Positions 19,284 to 28,404 of a DNA stretch of 32,962 nucleotides are shown in pieces; within the stretch, counting starts at the first letter, position 1; the number at the start of each line of letters is the position of its first letter. A program made the position numbers and the translations under genes. The stretch is from Desulfocapsa sp. (GTDB lineage Bacteria; Desulfobacterota; Desulfobulbia; Desulfobulbales; Desulfocapsaceae), in assembly GCA_022712975.1 (NCBI GenBank), contig JAFLJO010000025.1, positions 1-32,962 on the forward strand. The letters run 5' to 3'. A model generated the notes under the pieces. That model saw nothing but the letters and a program-made list of their open reading frames with translations, was not told the DNA's origin and did not search any database.

Positions 19284-19390
19284 TATCGGTAAGGGAAAAC
19301 AACATCATAGGAGTTAAAGTCAAAACGCTTCTTCACTAGCTTATGGTTTTCCACTGGAGTGTCTTGTTTCTTTTTCTTTTTCTTATCCAT
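19283..19390 (-). CDS. Small basic protein, 35 aa
   Basis: ATG 19390 overlaps the end of the adaptor gene (8 nt), and the stop TAA shares a base with the ATG of the propeller gene (TAATG). The peptide starts MDKKKKKKQDTPVENHKLVK. The exact coupling on both sides supports a real gene or a coupling frame. Role unknown. Confidence 0.5.
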   Translation of the reverse strand: MDKKKKKKQDTPVENHKLVKKRFDFNSYDVVFPYR

Positions 19391-20351
19391 AAGGTCGTCT
19401 CGCTTTTCGTTTGTAGTGGTCTAATCGTGGCCTTAGAATGGGCCTTGATGCGCCAATTTCGGTGTCGTCTGCTGTTCGCCTCATTATATCGATATATTCA
19501 CTCTTGGCATCCTTAGACCTGGAATCGTTCTTTTTGTCTCTGTACCAGTTATAAAGTGCATGGAAAACAATAGCGTGGCGATATCTTAATGGAACGATAG
19601 GCTCATCAGTGTCGGCAGAGAACGAGGTTTGCCCCGCACCCGAAGAACTCACCGCCAACAGAGACGTAATGTAATCATAAGGCAGGCTGTAGGCTTTATC
19701 AGGAGGATGGTAGAAGCGTATCTTTCTTATCGGTGTCGTGTTGCCGATAGGGGCTTTGTCCACAATCGTAGCGACGATAGGCTTTCCTGTGATATGGTTT
19801 TTTGGGTATGAGCGACGGAATTCTGTTCTTCCGATTAATTCAATATCCGAGGCATTTGAAAACCGTCGAATATCTAATGGCCTCAAGAAATCATCAGCTA
19901 AAGTGTATTCGTCTTCAAAGTAACTATAAGAACCACCAGAAACGGTAGCCTGGACGAACATGCTTGAAATTGTGGCAGAAGTATCAACCGCTACAGCGGA
20001 AATCTCATAAACCTCATCACCACCGTTAATTTGGATCTTTCCGCCAACCCTCATATTATTCACTGAGAAATCATTAGCCGTGCTCCAGAGCGTACCTGCT
20101 CCCGTCAAGGTTGTCCCTCCCTTTGAAACAGAAAGGGTTCCAGTCGTATACTTAGGCTGGGTGACTAAAATTGATTCACGTTCGGCCCAAGGGAAACGAT
20201 AATCAAAACCTAAATGCATATCCTGAAGAGCAATATTTATATACCGTTTTGCCTGATCTTCAGTCGCGGTTACCCCAGTAGTCACCCTTACGGCATTTTG
20301 CAAACCAGTATATAAATCAGAAAAGTCAGTGTATTGACTGGTTGAACTCAC
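19383..20351 (-). CDS. Head-tail adaptor / tail-tube protein, 322 aa
   Basis: Opens with a helical region containing TEDQAKRYINIALQDMHLGF, typical of podovirus adaptor proteins that sit on the portal. A beta-barrel insertion (residues about 65-135, including GTLSVSKGGTTLTGAGTLWS) follows, then ADDFLRPLDIRRF. The C-terminus is helical (YRHAIVFHALYNWYRDKKND) and ends in a basic tail. This is a common layout of T7 gp11-like or P22 gp4-like adaptors; I cannot tell which. It overlaps the coiled-coil gene by 4 nt. Confidence 0.65.
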   Translation of the reverse strand: MSSTSQYTDFSDLYTGLQNAVRVTTGVTATEDQAKRYINIALQDMHLGFDYRFPWAERESILVTQPKYTTGTLSVSKGGTTLTGAGTLWSTANDFSVNNMRVGGKIQINGGDEVYEISAVAVDTSATISSMFVQATVSGGSYSYFEDEYTLADDFLRPLDIRRFSNASDIELIGRTEFRRSYPKNHITGKPIVATIVDKAPIGNTTPIRKIRFYHPPDKAYSLPYDYITSLLAVSSSGAGQTSFSADTDEPIVPLRYRHAIVFHALYNWYRDKKNDSRSKDAKSEYIDIMRRTADDTEIGASRPILRPRLDHYKRKARRPYG

Positions 20352-20872
20352 TGCATTCTCGCCAAGGACTCTGTTAGAATTTTACGCTTTTCTTCAATTG
20401 CGCTTTCAGTCTTTTTACTCTCTTCTTGCCTCTGCTGAGGTTTGGCGCACCAGACGTTTAAGTCTTGTTCTTGCGTTTTTAGCGATTCAGCCTTCTGATC
20501 AAGAAGGTTCTCAGTTGCCACCTTACTTTCTTCAAAGGCTTTTTCTTTAGCTTTCAGTATTGATTGCTGTTCCGCAATAAGCGCGGCATCCTTGTTAATT
20601 TGCTCGTCTGCTTCAGACATGATCTTGCTAGAGACTTCCTTGGCCTCATTAAGGTCGTGCGCGGCCTGAAGTCGGTCTGCCTTGGCCTGAGAGTGCATTG
20701 ATTCAATGTTGCCAGCCAATCCCATATTTTCTATGGATTGGTTGACTTCAAGACGCTTTCCTTCCAACTCTTCAAGAATAGACTGATACTTTTCCTTGTT
20801 GTTGATAATATTTAACAGGGTGTAAAGCTCCCTTGTCCCCGGAAGTTCTTGGAAGTGATGTGTCTTAGCCAT
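20348..20872 (-). CDS. Coiled-coil protein, 174 aa
   Basis: Almost all residues after 28 are predicted helix with heptads (SILEELEGKRLEVNQSIENM; EVSSKIMSEADEQINKDAAL; ESKKTESAIEEKRKILTESL). One Cys-Trp site, no membrane segments. Placed between the capsid-associated 340-aa protein and the adaptor, it could be a head-completion or internal structural protein. No family recognised. Confidence 0.6.
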   Translation of the reverse strand: MAKTHHFQELPGTRELYTLLNIINNKEKYQSILEELEGKRLEVNQSIENMGLAGNIESMHSQAKADRLQAAHDLNEAKEVSSKIMSEADEQINKDAALIAEQQSILKAKEKAFEESKVATENLLDQKAESLKTQEQDLNVWCAKPQQRQEESKKTESAIEEKRKILTESLARMQ

Positions 20873-21894
20873 TATGCGTTCCTCACTGCGGCAGGCGATC
20901 CGAATCCAACTACATTCTTCAGCTTAACACGTGCTCTCGGGGTTGTACCAGAAAGGACGACATAAGCCCCCCTTACGAGATCTACAGGCATGCCTGCTGG
21001 ATCGACAAGCTCATTGTTAGCCGTATTTTTAAGCTCTGCTACCGTGTTGGTGGCGTCAAGGGTGTTAGCTGTATTGGTGTCGTAAACAGTCGCCACACAG
21101 TCTGTACCGGCTCCTGACATAAGGGTGATGTTGTCTATCACGCCTCGACCAACAAAAGCATGGCCCGTCTTCGTCATTAAGATCGTGTCATCATACCGAC
21201 GAGTGATTGGGTAGACTCTCGCGTCATCATGAACGAATTGATCGAACAAAATAGTCCCGGTAGTGGTGGCGAGATGACCCTGAATACCTAATGTTCCAGA
21301 TGTGATCGCACCCTGGTCTAGCGTCCCCACTTGGGCGGCGGCAACGGTGACAGAGGATGGTTCACCTTCTTTTGTAAGGTAAAGGTCAATCGTGCCGTCA
21401 TTAGCACCTGCATTATCAACCGTTACAGCAAGTTCCACGCAATACCAGACACCACGCTCAATCTCTTGAGCAGTAAAGCTTGTAGGGGCCGTCTCTCCAA
21501 TGCCGAAATTAACAACATTGGTGGCAGCTACAACCCTTAATCCAAAGGTGAACTCTGTTGTAGCTGTGGCGATACCTTCAAAGATATTAATCGTATCATC
21601 AGCCGTCCCGGTAAATGTAGGCGACAGCCAGATATAGAAACGGATATGGTTTGTTGCGGCAGCGGCGATATTAATATCCCCTTCTGTCACAAATGCGTCA
21701 GCCGTCCCTCCTGCAAGCGTGGCCCTTAAAGCGTAAGCCCCCTTAAACGGGGCAGCAGTGGGCCAAGGAAGACCCGCAAGGGTCTTATAGTGGGCGAAGT
21801 CGAGCTGATTAACGGTGTCTGTTTCAGAATCCCAGTTAGAATCTGTTACGTTGCCTTCTTCAAAATCGCCATCAACTATAAAAGGGAATCCCAT
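20872..21894 (-). CDS. Capsid-associated beta-sandwich protein, 340 aa
   Basis: The frame reaches up to 22068, but ATG 21894 has AAGGAG at the right distance and lies directly after the previous stop, so the longer start is rejected. The first 230 residues look like a concanavalin/LamG-type sandwich: YALRATLAGGTADAFVTEGD, HIRFYIWLSPTFTG and YCVELAVTVDNAGANDGTID are its alternating strands. A separate C-terminal strand domain follows (GHAFVGRGVIDNITLMSGAG). Probably a surface or decoration protein that binds carbohydrate or stabilises the head; inferred. Confidence 0.6.
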   Translation of the reverse strand: MGFPFIVDGDFEEGNVTDSNWDSETDTVNQLDFAHYKTLAGLPWPTAAPFKGAYALRATLAGGTADAFVTEGDINIAAAATNHIRFYIWLSPTFTGTADDTINIFEGIATATTEFTFGLRVVAATNVVNFGIGETAPTSFTAQEIERGVWYCVELAVTVDNAGANDGTIDLYLTKEGEPSSVTVAAAQVGTLDQGAITSGTLGIQGHLATTTGTILFDQFVHDDARVYPITRRYDDTILMTKTGHAFVGRGVIDNITLMSGAGTDCVATVYDTNTANTLDATNTVAELKNTANNELVDPAGMPVDLVRGAYVVLSGTTPRARVKLKNVVGFGSPAAVRNA

Positions 21895-21895
21895 C

Positions 21896-22543
21896 TCAAT
21901 CTCCTTTCTTGTTGGCGTGGCGAGCGCGCATAGTTTCAGCCTGTCTGGCCCTGCGTTCGGGAGTCCATTCGTTCTTTTTCTTGGCGGGTTTTTGCGACTC
22001 TGCTTGGACGGTAGCCTGAACAGGATCCTGAACAGGGGCTTCCTGCTGACTCCATGTAATCTCTTCATACCCTTGCTTGTAGGCTTCAGTTGGAAGGTAG
22101 TACTGCTTGCCGGGGATTTGGGCGTTATCCATACTTAAAGAGCTTGTTACGGGGCGGAAACGCTCGAAGTTTGATATATCCGGGTCGTCAGACAGAGGAT
22201 TAAGCCTAAGTTGAATCTCCTTCCATTCCATGAGTTTAGCCTTTTGTGACTTTTCCCATGACATATGCTTACCGATAGCACCGGGAGGAGCTTTACGCAT
22301 TTCTTCTTGAGAGGGCATCCCAATCAAAAGTTCTTCACGTATCTCTTTTTCCCGTTTAACTTTTGAGTCGATTTCATCTGACTTATAAGGTTTCGGTGTC
22401 TGAGTATCAAGCTGATGGTTTAGTTTTCGTAACTGAGAGCCAACCGTCCCCTTATCCTGAATAAAAGGATTTTTTAGCTTGTTCTCCAGGACACTCTTTT
22501 CAGATTGCATCTCGTCACGTTGGTGAGGTCGTAGTAAGTTCAT
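21896..22543 (-). CDS. Hypothetical charged protein, 215 aa
   Basis: AAGGAG precedes the ATG at 22543. Highly charged: a helical N-terminal half (KSVLENKLKNPFIQDKGTVG), a central part QIPGKQYYLPTEAYKQGYEE, then a Q/P/A-rich linker and a very basic end (TPERRARQAETMRARHANKK). The basic tail may contact DNA inside the head. No domain recognised; context is late head genes. Confidence 0.55.
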   Translation of the reverse strand: MNLLRPHQRDEMQSEKSVLENKLKNPFIQDKGTVGSQLRKLNHQLDTQTPKPYKSDEIDSKVKREKEIREELLIGMPSQEEMRKAPPGAIGKHMSWEKSQKAKLMEWKEIQLRLNPLSDDPDISNFERFRPVTSSLSMDNAQIPGKQYYLPTEAYKQGYEEITWSQQEAPVQDPVQATVQAESQKPAKKKNEWTPERRARQAETMRARHANKKGD

Positions 22544-22552
22544 AAAAACTCC

Positions 22553-22810
22553 TTATGTTGCAATTATGCCGTGAGTGCGAAGCTTGACTAACAGGCTATT
22601 GAGTGTCGTCGTCAGAATGGCGACCTGTGCGGCTGTCGTATCTAAATCTGTTGCCGCATTTGATGTGACCGTTGTGCCTCCAGAAGCATGGGCAGTATAC
22701 GCCGTTGCATTAGCTTCAGCCGCTTGTTGAGCACCTAAAAGCTGATTCCCGCTTGCGTCCTGAAGTACGTTGTCGTCAAGCTGAAGTGAACCGAGATTTG
22801 TTATTGCCAT
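22553..22810 (-). CDS. Small Ala/Thr-rich head protein, 85 aa
   Basis: GGAGACTAAA precedes the ATG at 22810. Ala- and Thr-rich, opening MAITNLGSLQLDDNVLQDAS and ending in an amphipathic helix (AQVAILTTTLNSLLVKLRTH). Pattern resembles a trimerising helix or a minor head-fibre base. It lies in the row of small genes after the capsid gene. Not recognised. Confidence 0.55.
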   Translation of the reverse strand: MAITNLGSLQLDDNVLQDASGNQLLGAQQAAEANATAYTAHASGGTTVTSNAATDLDTTAAQVAILTTTLNSLLVKLRTHGIIAT

Positions 22811-22819
22811 TTTAGTCTC

Positions 22820-23017
22820 CTAAATACCCTGACTCACAGGATAGCATTTACATTTTCTGACACCAGCAGATCGATCTGGCCCAGCCTTCCCCGGTAACCC
22901 CGGATAACTGACCGTCTTCTCGACTATAGAACCTTTCGATCCACGCTGCCCCGTTGGCGCACCTTCTTTTTTAGGGAAGTTAGCACCGTTCATGTTGTTA
23001 AAGTATTTGTTTGGCAT
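22820..23017 (-). CDS. Small Gly/Pro-rich head-region protein, 65 aa
   Basis: GGAGGCTTT precedes the ATG. Gly- and Pro-rich, basic, with KCKCYP near the end; mostly disordered. It follows the major capsid gene, where small decoration or assembly proteins are common. Role unknown. Confidence 0.55.
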   Translation of the reverse strand: MPNKYFNNMNGANFPKKEGAPTGQRGSKGSIVEKTVSYPGLPGKAGPDRSAGVRKCKCYPVSQGI

Positions 23018-23101
23018 AAAGCCTCCAAAAAAAGATCAGGGCATTCGTATCGTTTGAATTGTTTAATGACAAGCCCCGTCAGCCCTGCCACCCTGAATCA
23101 A

Positions 23102-24013
23102 TTAGCTTACACTGGCACCGAAGATGAACCTCCAGTCGGTGTGCGCGTTCGAATATCTACAATAAGCTCTCCATTTCGCCAAGAGCGTATCAAAGTCCTC
23201 TACCATGGCAAACTCAAGCGGAGTACGGTCAACCCAGTGAAGCATTTGTTTCTTCATGGTTGAATCCATCATGAACCAGTTATTGATGTCAGTCAGGTAA
23301 TTCCACTCATGGCCGGTATAACGATTCTGATGAACATTCACGTTACTATTGGCCGTGTCGAGCTTTCCGCTAGAGTTGATGATTTCATGCGCCTGCTCGT
23401 ACTGATGGGGACTGTACCATAGCTCATCAGGCATAACCGAGATTCGGTCTGCCTGGTCTCCACGATACCCCACCATCTGAATACGTGCTGCTGCAACTGC
23501 CGTGGCGGTCAAAGAAGCTGTACCCAAATTATCAAATCCACTTGCGGTAGATGCGCCTGAATTTGTGGTGTGGGAGTTAGAGCACAAGGAGACGGACTCT
23601 GAATTATTGTAGAAGAAGTTATCCACAGAAAAAGCATTATTCAGAATCCGTGCGCCGTGCTTCTGGCGGGTTCGGTGATAAGCATTGGATAGCGCCATCG
23701 GCTTTTGATCCATGATGTTGTATTGGTCATCATCATAGAGCTTACGTTCAGTCTGAATACCGCCTGAAAACTCAACCGGTGTAGAGGTTGTGTCGTAACC
23801 TTGCGACTGCTCACTGTAGTTAATGGAACCGGTGAACTCTGTAAAGTCCGGCAAGGTTCCTACTTGGCTCCATGTCATATTGTTCCGGCCGTTACCAGCA
23901 GGAAAATTATATAACGTAGGAAGCATGTCAGGAAGTTGATCCAGATTTTCGTGGAAAATCTGCTGGAACCTCGGGTCAAGGAGATCACCAAAACCTGTAG
24001 AAATATGTGGCAT
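23102..24013 (-). CDS. Major capsid protein, 303 aa
   Basis: Placed after the scaffold and a putative decoration gene, with a strong ribosome binding site (TAAGGAGATAAATT). The sequence has the pattern of HK97-fold coat proteins: an N-terminal arm, TSTPVEFSGGIQTERKLYDD (E-loop and spine-helix region), a long helix NAYHRTRQKHGARILNNAF, and a P-domain strand set with PDELWYSPHQYEQAHEIIN. The C-terminal strand contains YCRYSNAHTDWRFIFGASVS. The length is normal for small podoviruses. Identification rests on order and pattern rather than a single motif. Confidence 0.8.
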   Translation of the reverse strand: MPHISTGFGDLLDPRFQQIFHENLDQLPDMLPTLYNFPAGNGRNNMTWSQVGTLPDFTEFTGSINYSEQSQGYDTTSTPVEFSGGIQTERKLYDDDQYNIMDQKPMALSNAYHRTRQKHGARILNNAFSVDNFFYNNSESVSLCSNSHTTNSGASTASGFDNLGTASLTATAVAAARIQMVGYRGDQADRISVMPDELWYSPHQYEQAHEIINSSGKLDTANSNVNVHQNRYTGHEWNYLTDINNWFMMDSTMKKQMLHWVDRTPLEFAMVEDFDTLLAKWRAYCRYSNAHTDWRFIFGASVS

Positions 24014-24024
24014 AATTTATCTCC

Positions 24025-24738
24025 TTAAGTAGGACGTGGCCCCCAGACATGATCGCCAGAAACAGCATAGACAAAAGAATTTGTCTGCCCTGAATCAGTG
24101 ATATCTCTGAGGTAAAGTTCGACTGGCACAAGGGCGGCTCCAGTGCCTACCGCAATGCTTGCGTCAGCTTGGGTCAACAATGTAGAAAGTTGAATGGCAA
24201 CGCTCTGTGTGGGCCAGTAAGGCGCACGTAAGAAGTTGTCACCGACAGCGGTGTCTTGATCGAAAGCAACCGTGACCGTGCCAGCCGTTGAGGAAACGGA
24301 TGTAATCTTGCGATTAGATCCAGCGTTCGCGCCGTCATAGCCCCAAGTGACACCTTCATCAAAAGTGGGGGAACTCCATTCGCTTGCTGTGGTAACGGCA
24401 AGACCTGAAGTTGACGCCGTGGTAACGGGCAAAAGCGTTAGGGCAGTATCTTCGGTAGCGCCGCCTGACATCTTTATCCGCCATACGGCGTCCGGGTTAA
24501 CGATCATGGTAACTTCGCGTTCTGCGCTGGTTCCGTCTGTCTGTTGGGCAGTAACATAGGTGGCCCCGTCAAGGGTGACACCTACCATATTAGCGGCACT
24601 TGTCGTAGTAGACGTGGCTAAACCTGCCCCTCCAGCAGCCGGGATCAACAACGGAATGCCCTTGATAGCAGTAGCGGCAACCTGATATTTTTTCATAACG
24701 GGGCAGCTATTACCGGTGAGGGAATATGCGTATTGCAT
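24025..24738 (-). CDS. Head decoration-like protein, 237 aa
   Basis: Ala/Thr/Ser/Val-rich and beta-stranded, e.g. AATAIKGIPLLIPAAGGAG and NPDAVWRIKMSGGATEDTAL, with AGGAGATACAC before the ATG. It lies between a zinc-type gene and the coat gene. Such proteins in this position are usually capsid decoration or stabilising proteins. Identification by position and composition only. Confidence 0.55.
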   Translation of the reverse strand: MQYAYSLTGNSCPVMKKYQVAATAIKGIPLLIPAAGGAGLATSTTTSAANMVGVTLDGATYVTAQQTDGTSAEREVTMIVNPDAVWRIKMSGGATEDTALTLLPVTTASTSGLAVTTASEWSSPTFDEGVTWGYDGANAGSNRKITSVSSTAGTVTVAFDQDTAVGDNFLRAPYWPTQSVAIQLSTLLTQADASIAVGTGAALVPVELYLRDITDSGQTNSFVYAVSGDHVWGPRPT

Positions 24739-24747
24739 GTGTATCTC

Positions 24748-25032
24748 CTAGTAATTGAGGGTTTCATGCACGAACATAGCGGCTCTTGGGGAGAATTCCC
24801 GGCAAGCGTCACACTGTCCCTGCACGTAAGGTATCGTTTTATGTTGGACATAATGATGTCTCTTAGGGTTGAACCCAGAAACACATCCCACACATAAAAC
24901 AATGGCTTTCTTTAAGTCGGCTAAGTCGATGACATGACTGCCGACAGGTTTGCCCCGTTTTCTGCCTTGAGCTTCTACTCGTTTGACGTGATCAAACTTC
25001 GTATACTTCTTGGCAATAAGAATATCAACCAC
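24748..25032 (-). CDS. Zinc-finger protein, 94 aa
   Basis: GTG start overlapping the scaffold stop. A basic N-terminus (KRVEAQGRKRGKPVGSHVID) is followed by C-x2-C (CVGC), then HH, and a second C-x2-C (CDAC), a likely zinc ribbon of the nucleic-acid-binding type. It sits among the head genes, where a DNA-binding head or packaging helper is possible. No family assigned. Confidence 0.55.
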   Translation of the reverse strand: MVDILIAKKYTKFDHVKRVEAQGRKRGKPVGSHVIDLADLKKAIVLCVGCVSGFNPKRHHYVQHKTIPYVQGQCDACREFSPRAAMFVHETLNY

Positions 25033-25717
25033 GCTTATATTTCAGCTCTTTTTCAACCTCATCCCAATTTTTATACACACCAATTTCAATGCGTTTGGAA
25101 TAAAAATCTTTTTGTCGCTGATCCAAGCCTTTTAAAACCGCATGTTCCGCTTTTGCTGGAGGTGATCCAGTGCCAGTTTCCTGATGGGTCTCAAGTTCGA
25201 TCTTCTTATTTAATTTATCAACGGGGCCAAAGACATTTCGTACAGCCGTTAATTCAGTTGAGACATTATCAGGTTGACCGATACTAATTAAGTAAGTGTA
25301 CTCTTCTGTCACTTTGTCTCGATCTTCGCTACCGTTCTTTGTAATACCGGGCTTTAGCCTTTTGTATTCTTTCAAGTCGCGGTTGATTTGTCGCTGTGAA
25401 TCAATGTGTGAAACAGTGCCTAGAACTTTTTTAGTGACGTTGTCGGTGATTTGTTTTTCCCACAAAGCATCAGCTTGAGCTTGTGTTTTTGTCTCATCCT
25501 CGACCATCTTTAAAAGTTCTTCTCTTGAATATTCCGGGTCTGCCGATGGCTTCGCCGATTCAAGTCTGATACGTGATTCACGCTCTTGCTGTAATTGCCC
25601 ATTTATATCATCAAGTCTATCTTCATAGGTCTGATGGATTTTAGCCGTCTCTTCTTTCAATCTGGCTGCAAAAGCAATTTCTGTGTCTTTGTCACCTTCA
25701 CCTGTTGGTTCTGGCAT
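25025..25717 (-). CDS. Scaffold protein candidate, 230 aa
   Basis: The frame opens at 25744, but ATG 25717 has GAGGAG 6 nt before it. Acidic N-terminus, then charged coiled-coil helices (RLKEETAKIHQTYEDRLDDI; NGQLQQERESRIRL) and a long middle helix; a basic tail (EVEKELKYKRG) closes it. Order portal - scaffold - coat and composition are those of a head scaffold, which leaves before or during packaging. No protease is visible, so it may be recycled rather than cut. Confidence 0.7.
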   Translation of the reverse strand: MPEPTGEGDKDTEIAFAARLKEETAKIHQTYEDRLDDINGQLQQERESRIRLESAKPSADPEYSREELLKMVEDETKTQAQADALWEKQITDNVTKKVLGTVSHIDSQRQINRDLKEYKRLKPGITKNGSEDRDKVTEEYTYLISIGQPDNVSTELTAVRNVFGPVDKLNKKIELETHQETGTGSPPAKAEHAVLKGLDQRQKDFYSKRIEIGVYKNWDEVEKELKYKRG

Positions 25718-25758
25718 TAGTTTCTCCTCGGGTGTGTCGCCCACCCATTTACGACCAA

Positions 25759-25780
25759 TAAAAAAGGAGCCGAAGCTCCC
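25759..25780 (-). terminator. Rho-independent terminator with UUCG loop inside the late block
   Basis: On the minus strand GGAGC-TTCG-GCTCC is followed by a run of six T. This is a textbook intrinsic terminator. It lies between the 112-aa gene and the scaffold gene, so the capsid half of the late block sits behind it. Confidence 0.85.
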
Positions 25781-25781
25781 A

Positions 25782-26120
25782 TTACGATTTGACTTCCCCT
25801 AACTCTATAATCTGTTTAGGGAACGTCATTAACTCTCTTATTACTTCCGCTCTCTCTGTCATCCTTATGTATTCGGACTTCATTAGAACAAGTTTTTCTA
25901 CATCAAATAAGTCAGGACTTAGGATCCTGACCGATAATTCCTTAGCCGCTTTCTCCGCATTCTCTGCCAGCGGCTCAAGATAGCTTAGGTATTTGTTCCA
26001 CTCTTCAGAATTAGTTAATATCCTCATCTGAGGGGCAGAGCGTTTAATCTCTAAAGACGTGATATCCTTTTCAGGCTTTTTCGCGGTTAACGAATCCCTG
26101 TAATCCTTTCTATTGAGCAC
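25782..26120 (-). CDS. Hypothetical helical protein, 112 aa
   Basis: GTG start at 26120 with GGAGG 5 nt before it; overlaps the portal stop by 11 nt. Helical and charged (EWNKYLSYLEPLAENAEKAA; then VEKLVLMKSEYIRMTERAEV). Ends a few bases before the terminator. A head-assembly role is suggested only by position. Confidence 0.6.
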   Translation of the reverse strand: MLNRKDYRDSLTAKKPEKDITSLEIKRSAPQMRILTNSEEWNKYLSYLEPLAENAEKAAKELSVRILSPDLFDVEKLVLMKSEYIRMTERAEVIRELMTFPKQIIELGEVKS

Positions 26121-28404
26121 CTCCGCCTCCTGATGTTGGTAAATCTTCAGCTAAAAGCTCGTTTTCCTGTAGTCGAGGATTCCCGTTGTCCTCTACTGGC
26201 CCACCACCACCGCCTGATTGACCTCCAAACTGACCAGCGGCTTGCAAGAGCTGCTGTTGTTTCATTTCGGCCTGGACAGCCTGGGCCATTTCTTGATAGT
26301 AAGTTTCAAATAAACTTTGCTGTCCCGGACTTAAGAACGGCTCTTCTCTTTGTGATTCGGTTTGAGCAAATTCCTGTAATTTCTGGAAGTGAGGCATCAC
26401 CCCTTCTTGAGGACTGCCGTTTGGCATCTCGCCATCCATAACCATGGAAATGGCTTCCTCGGCTGTCATTAGGGGTTTATCTGAACCCGGAACAGGCGGG
26501 GTGATGTATTTGTTTTCTGGATCTTGTCCTAGCGCCTTTCCGTAATCTTTAAGCATTCGGTAGATGTTTTCAGCGTTAACGATGCCCATCTGCATAGGAA
26601 GCTCATTAATATAAGCGCCCATCATTGCCCCAAGACTTTCCTGAAGCGCGGCTTTTGATGTATTCAGGACGTTTGCAGAGAACTCATACTGGAAGTCACC
26701 ATTAATGTCCTGTCGGTCTTGTATTTCCTGATAAGGGTCTTCTCCGGGCTTCTGGTAACCAATCATTCTAAACTTCTTCTTCTCAGGCAAGAAGTGTTTG
26801 TTTAATTCGTGCATTTGTCGCCAAAGCTCAGTCAGACCCATAAAGAAGCGCCTCAGCATCCTCTCCGGTCTGGCCTCACCTTGGCTTATAATTGTTTGTG
26901 CGCCCTTAGCTGTTCTTAAAGCAGAGGACTTCCCTGACGGGACTCGGCCTAATTGCAAATCACCTACAACGGTGAGCTTTTCCATCTTTTGGCCAATCAA
27001 GGTGTCCATGTTTAAACCGAAAGACTGGCTTTGGTTTGGAATAACAGGGAAGTGGACATCATTCTTAGGGTCGGACATGGGGTAGCCCTCCCCTGCGTAA
27101 AGCCTCATCATTTCCTGTTTTACATTTGAAGAGGGACGATAGAAGAAGAAAGGAAGATTTGAAAGCGTTCCGCCATCCATCATCTGGTCAATGGTTTGTT
27201 TGTTCCAGTCATGCAGTCCTTCCATTAATTCAAGTAATGACATGCCTTCTCTTCGACCTTCAACAGGTAGAAAAGTCGCCTCTGCAAAAGGTCTGCGAGG
27301 TGGGTTCATGGGGTACATTTCAGAAAGGCGCTTTGCCTTTAACAAGGTCTTATTTTCTAAAATCATCCACCAGATAACATCTTCGTCTAGCCCGTCATCA
27401 TCTATGTCATATAGATCGAAACAAATAACCCTTGTTAGAGTTCCGTGGGACTTCTGAGTTGTCGTTTCTTCTGTCTTTCCTTGAAATTCGTCCTTCTGTT
27501 TCTTCTCTTCGGTGTAGGCTTCGTCCATCGATAACGTTGTTAAGGATTCAAGCTCTTCATCTGTGATCAGGTCGTAAAATTTATTCTTGGCTAATCGCTT
27601 AATTTCATCAACCGTGGGGTAGTCAATGACGATAACGTGGGTGGCCCCCTTCGGGTTAGACGGGCCAGGAGCCTGAAGGTTTGCCGCCCTTACTGGGTGA
27701 AGAACGTCCTCATATGCTTTTGGTATCGGTTTAGGGCCATCAAAGACGGTGACATTTTTTTCCACCACCATTTCAACACGCAAGTCATCCCGTGTGTAAA
27801 AAGACACAGATAAAGTGTCAGAGTTATAATCCCACCCATTAGACGACTCGAAAGCTTCATCTCTGTATTCGTCCTGTAAAATGCTTTTAAAATACTGGTC
27901 TGGGAAGTCGCCCTGGATCTCTTTAAATAAGAGAACTTCAGATACCTTTTTTTTCTCCTTTACCCACGGACAAAAAACAGTAAACACGCCATCATTAACG
28001 AATGATTCGGCAAGCTCTTCGATTGTTTTTTCACCCATATGTTCGACAAAGAATTGGTAATCCAACAAGTTGTCTATCTTCTCCTGCTTGTCCTTATTTT
28101 CTCCAGAAGTGGCTTTTGATGAGATAGGAGGGCGTTGAGACATGACGGCGTTGTGAAGCGTGTCCTGCATCTTTAAAGAGGCTGTCGTCATATCAGGAAG
28201 GGCTACGTCACTTGTCTCATCTCCAATCCAATCCCTTCCTTCAGTCCATTGACGGTACTTTGCATACCTTTGTAGCCGTGCATCCCTGTCCTTGCTCTTG
28301 GCAGACATATCATCCGTGTAGAATTTATGGATACGCTTTGCTATTTCAACCCTGTCTATCTTTAGTGAATCAATGCGTTTTCGTGTTCTTTTTACTTCAG
28401 GCAC
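26110..28404 (-). CDS. Portal protein, about 764 aa
   Basis: The frame can start at TTG 28416, but GTG 28404 has GGAG 6 nt before it and is chosen. Large portal of podovirus type. N-terminal helices with KYRQWTEGRDWIGDETSDVA, the wing region with DFPDQYFKSILQDEYRDEAF and a long C-terminal helical crown that turns Gly-, Gln- and Ala-rich (GGQSGGGGGPVEDNG). A segment PNKSQ-like loop then IGQKMEKLTVVGDLQLGRVP lies in the stem/tunnel area. Position after terminase and zinc genes supports it. Confidence 0.82.
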   Translation of the reverse strand: MPEVKRTRKRIDSLKIDRVEIAKRIHKFYTDDMSAKSKDRDARLQRYAKYRQWTEGRDWIGDETSDVALPDMTTASLKMQDTLHNAVMSQRPPISSKATSGENKDKQEKIDNLLDYQFFVEHMGEKTIEELAESFVNDGVFTVFCPWVKEKKKVSEVLLFKEIQGDFPDQYFKSILQDEYRDEAFESSNGWDYNSDTLSVSFYTRDDLRVEMVVEKNVTVFDGPKPIPKAYEDVLHPVRAANLQAPGPSNPKGATHVIVIDYPTVDEIKRLAKNKFYDLITDEELESLTTLSMDEAYTEEKKQKDEFQGKTEETTTQKSHGTLTRVICFDLYDIDDDGLDEDVIWWMILENKTLLKAKRLSEMYPMNPPRRPFAEATFLPVEGRREGMSLLELMEGLHDWNKQTIDQMMDGGTLSNLPFFFYRPSSNVKQEMMRLYAGEGYPMSDPKNDVHFPVIPNQSQSFGLNMDTLIGQKMEKLTVVGDLQLGRVPSGKSSALRTAKGAQTIISQGEARPERMLRRFFMGLTELWRQMHELNKHFLPEKKKFRMIGYQKPGEDPYQEIQDRQDINGDFQYEFSANVLNTSKAALQESLGAMMGAYINELPMQMGIVNAENIYRMLKDYGKALGQDPENKYITPPVPGSDKPLMTAEEAISMVMDGEMPNGSPQEGVMPHFQKLQEFAQTESQREEPFLSPGQQSLFETYYQEMAQAVQAEMKQQQLLQAAGQFGGQSGGGGGPVEDNGNPRLQENELLAEDLPTSGGGGAQ

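Noticed and set aside
21895..22068. N-terminal extension of the 340-aa capsid-associated protein
   Set aside because: It lies wholly inside the upstream gene and has basic low-quality sequence; ATG 21894 has an ideal ribosome binding site.
23018..23101. Terminator after the major capsid gene
   Set aside because: There is a run of seven T on the minus strand, but the only stem (CAGGG/CCCTG) spans about 50 nt and is weak.
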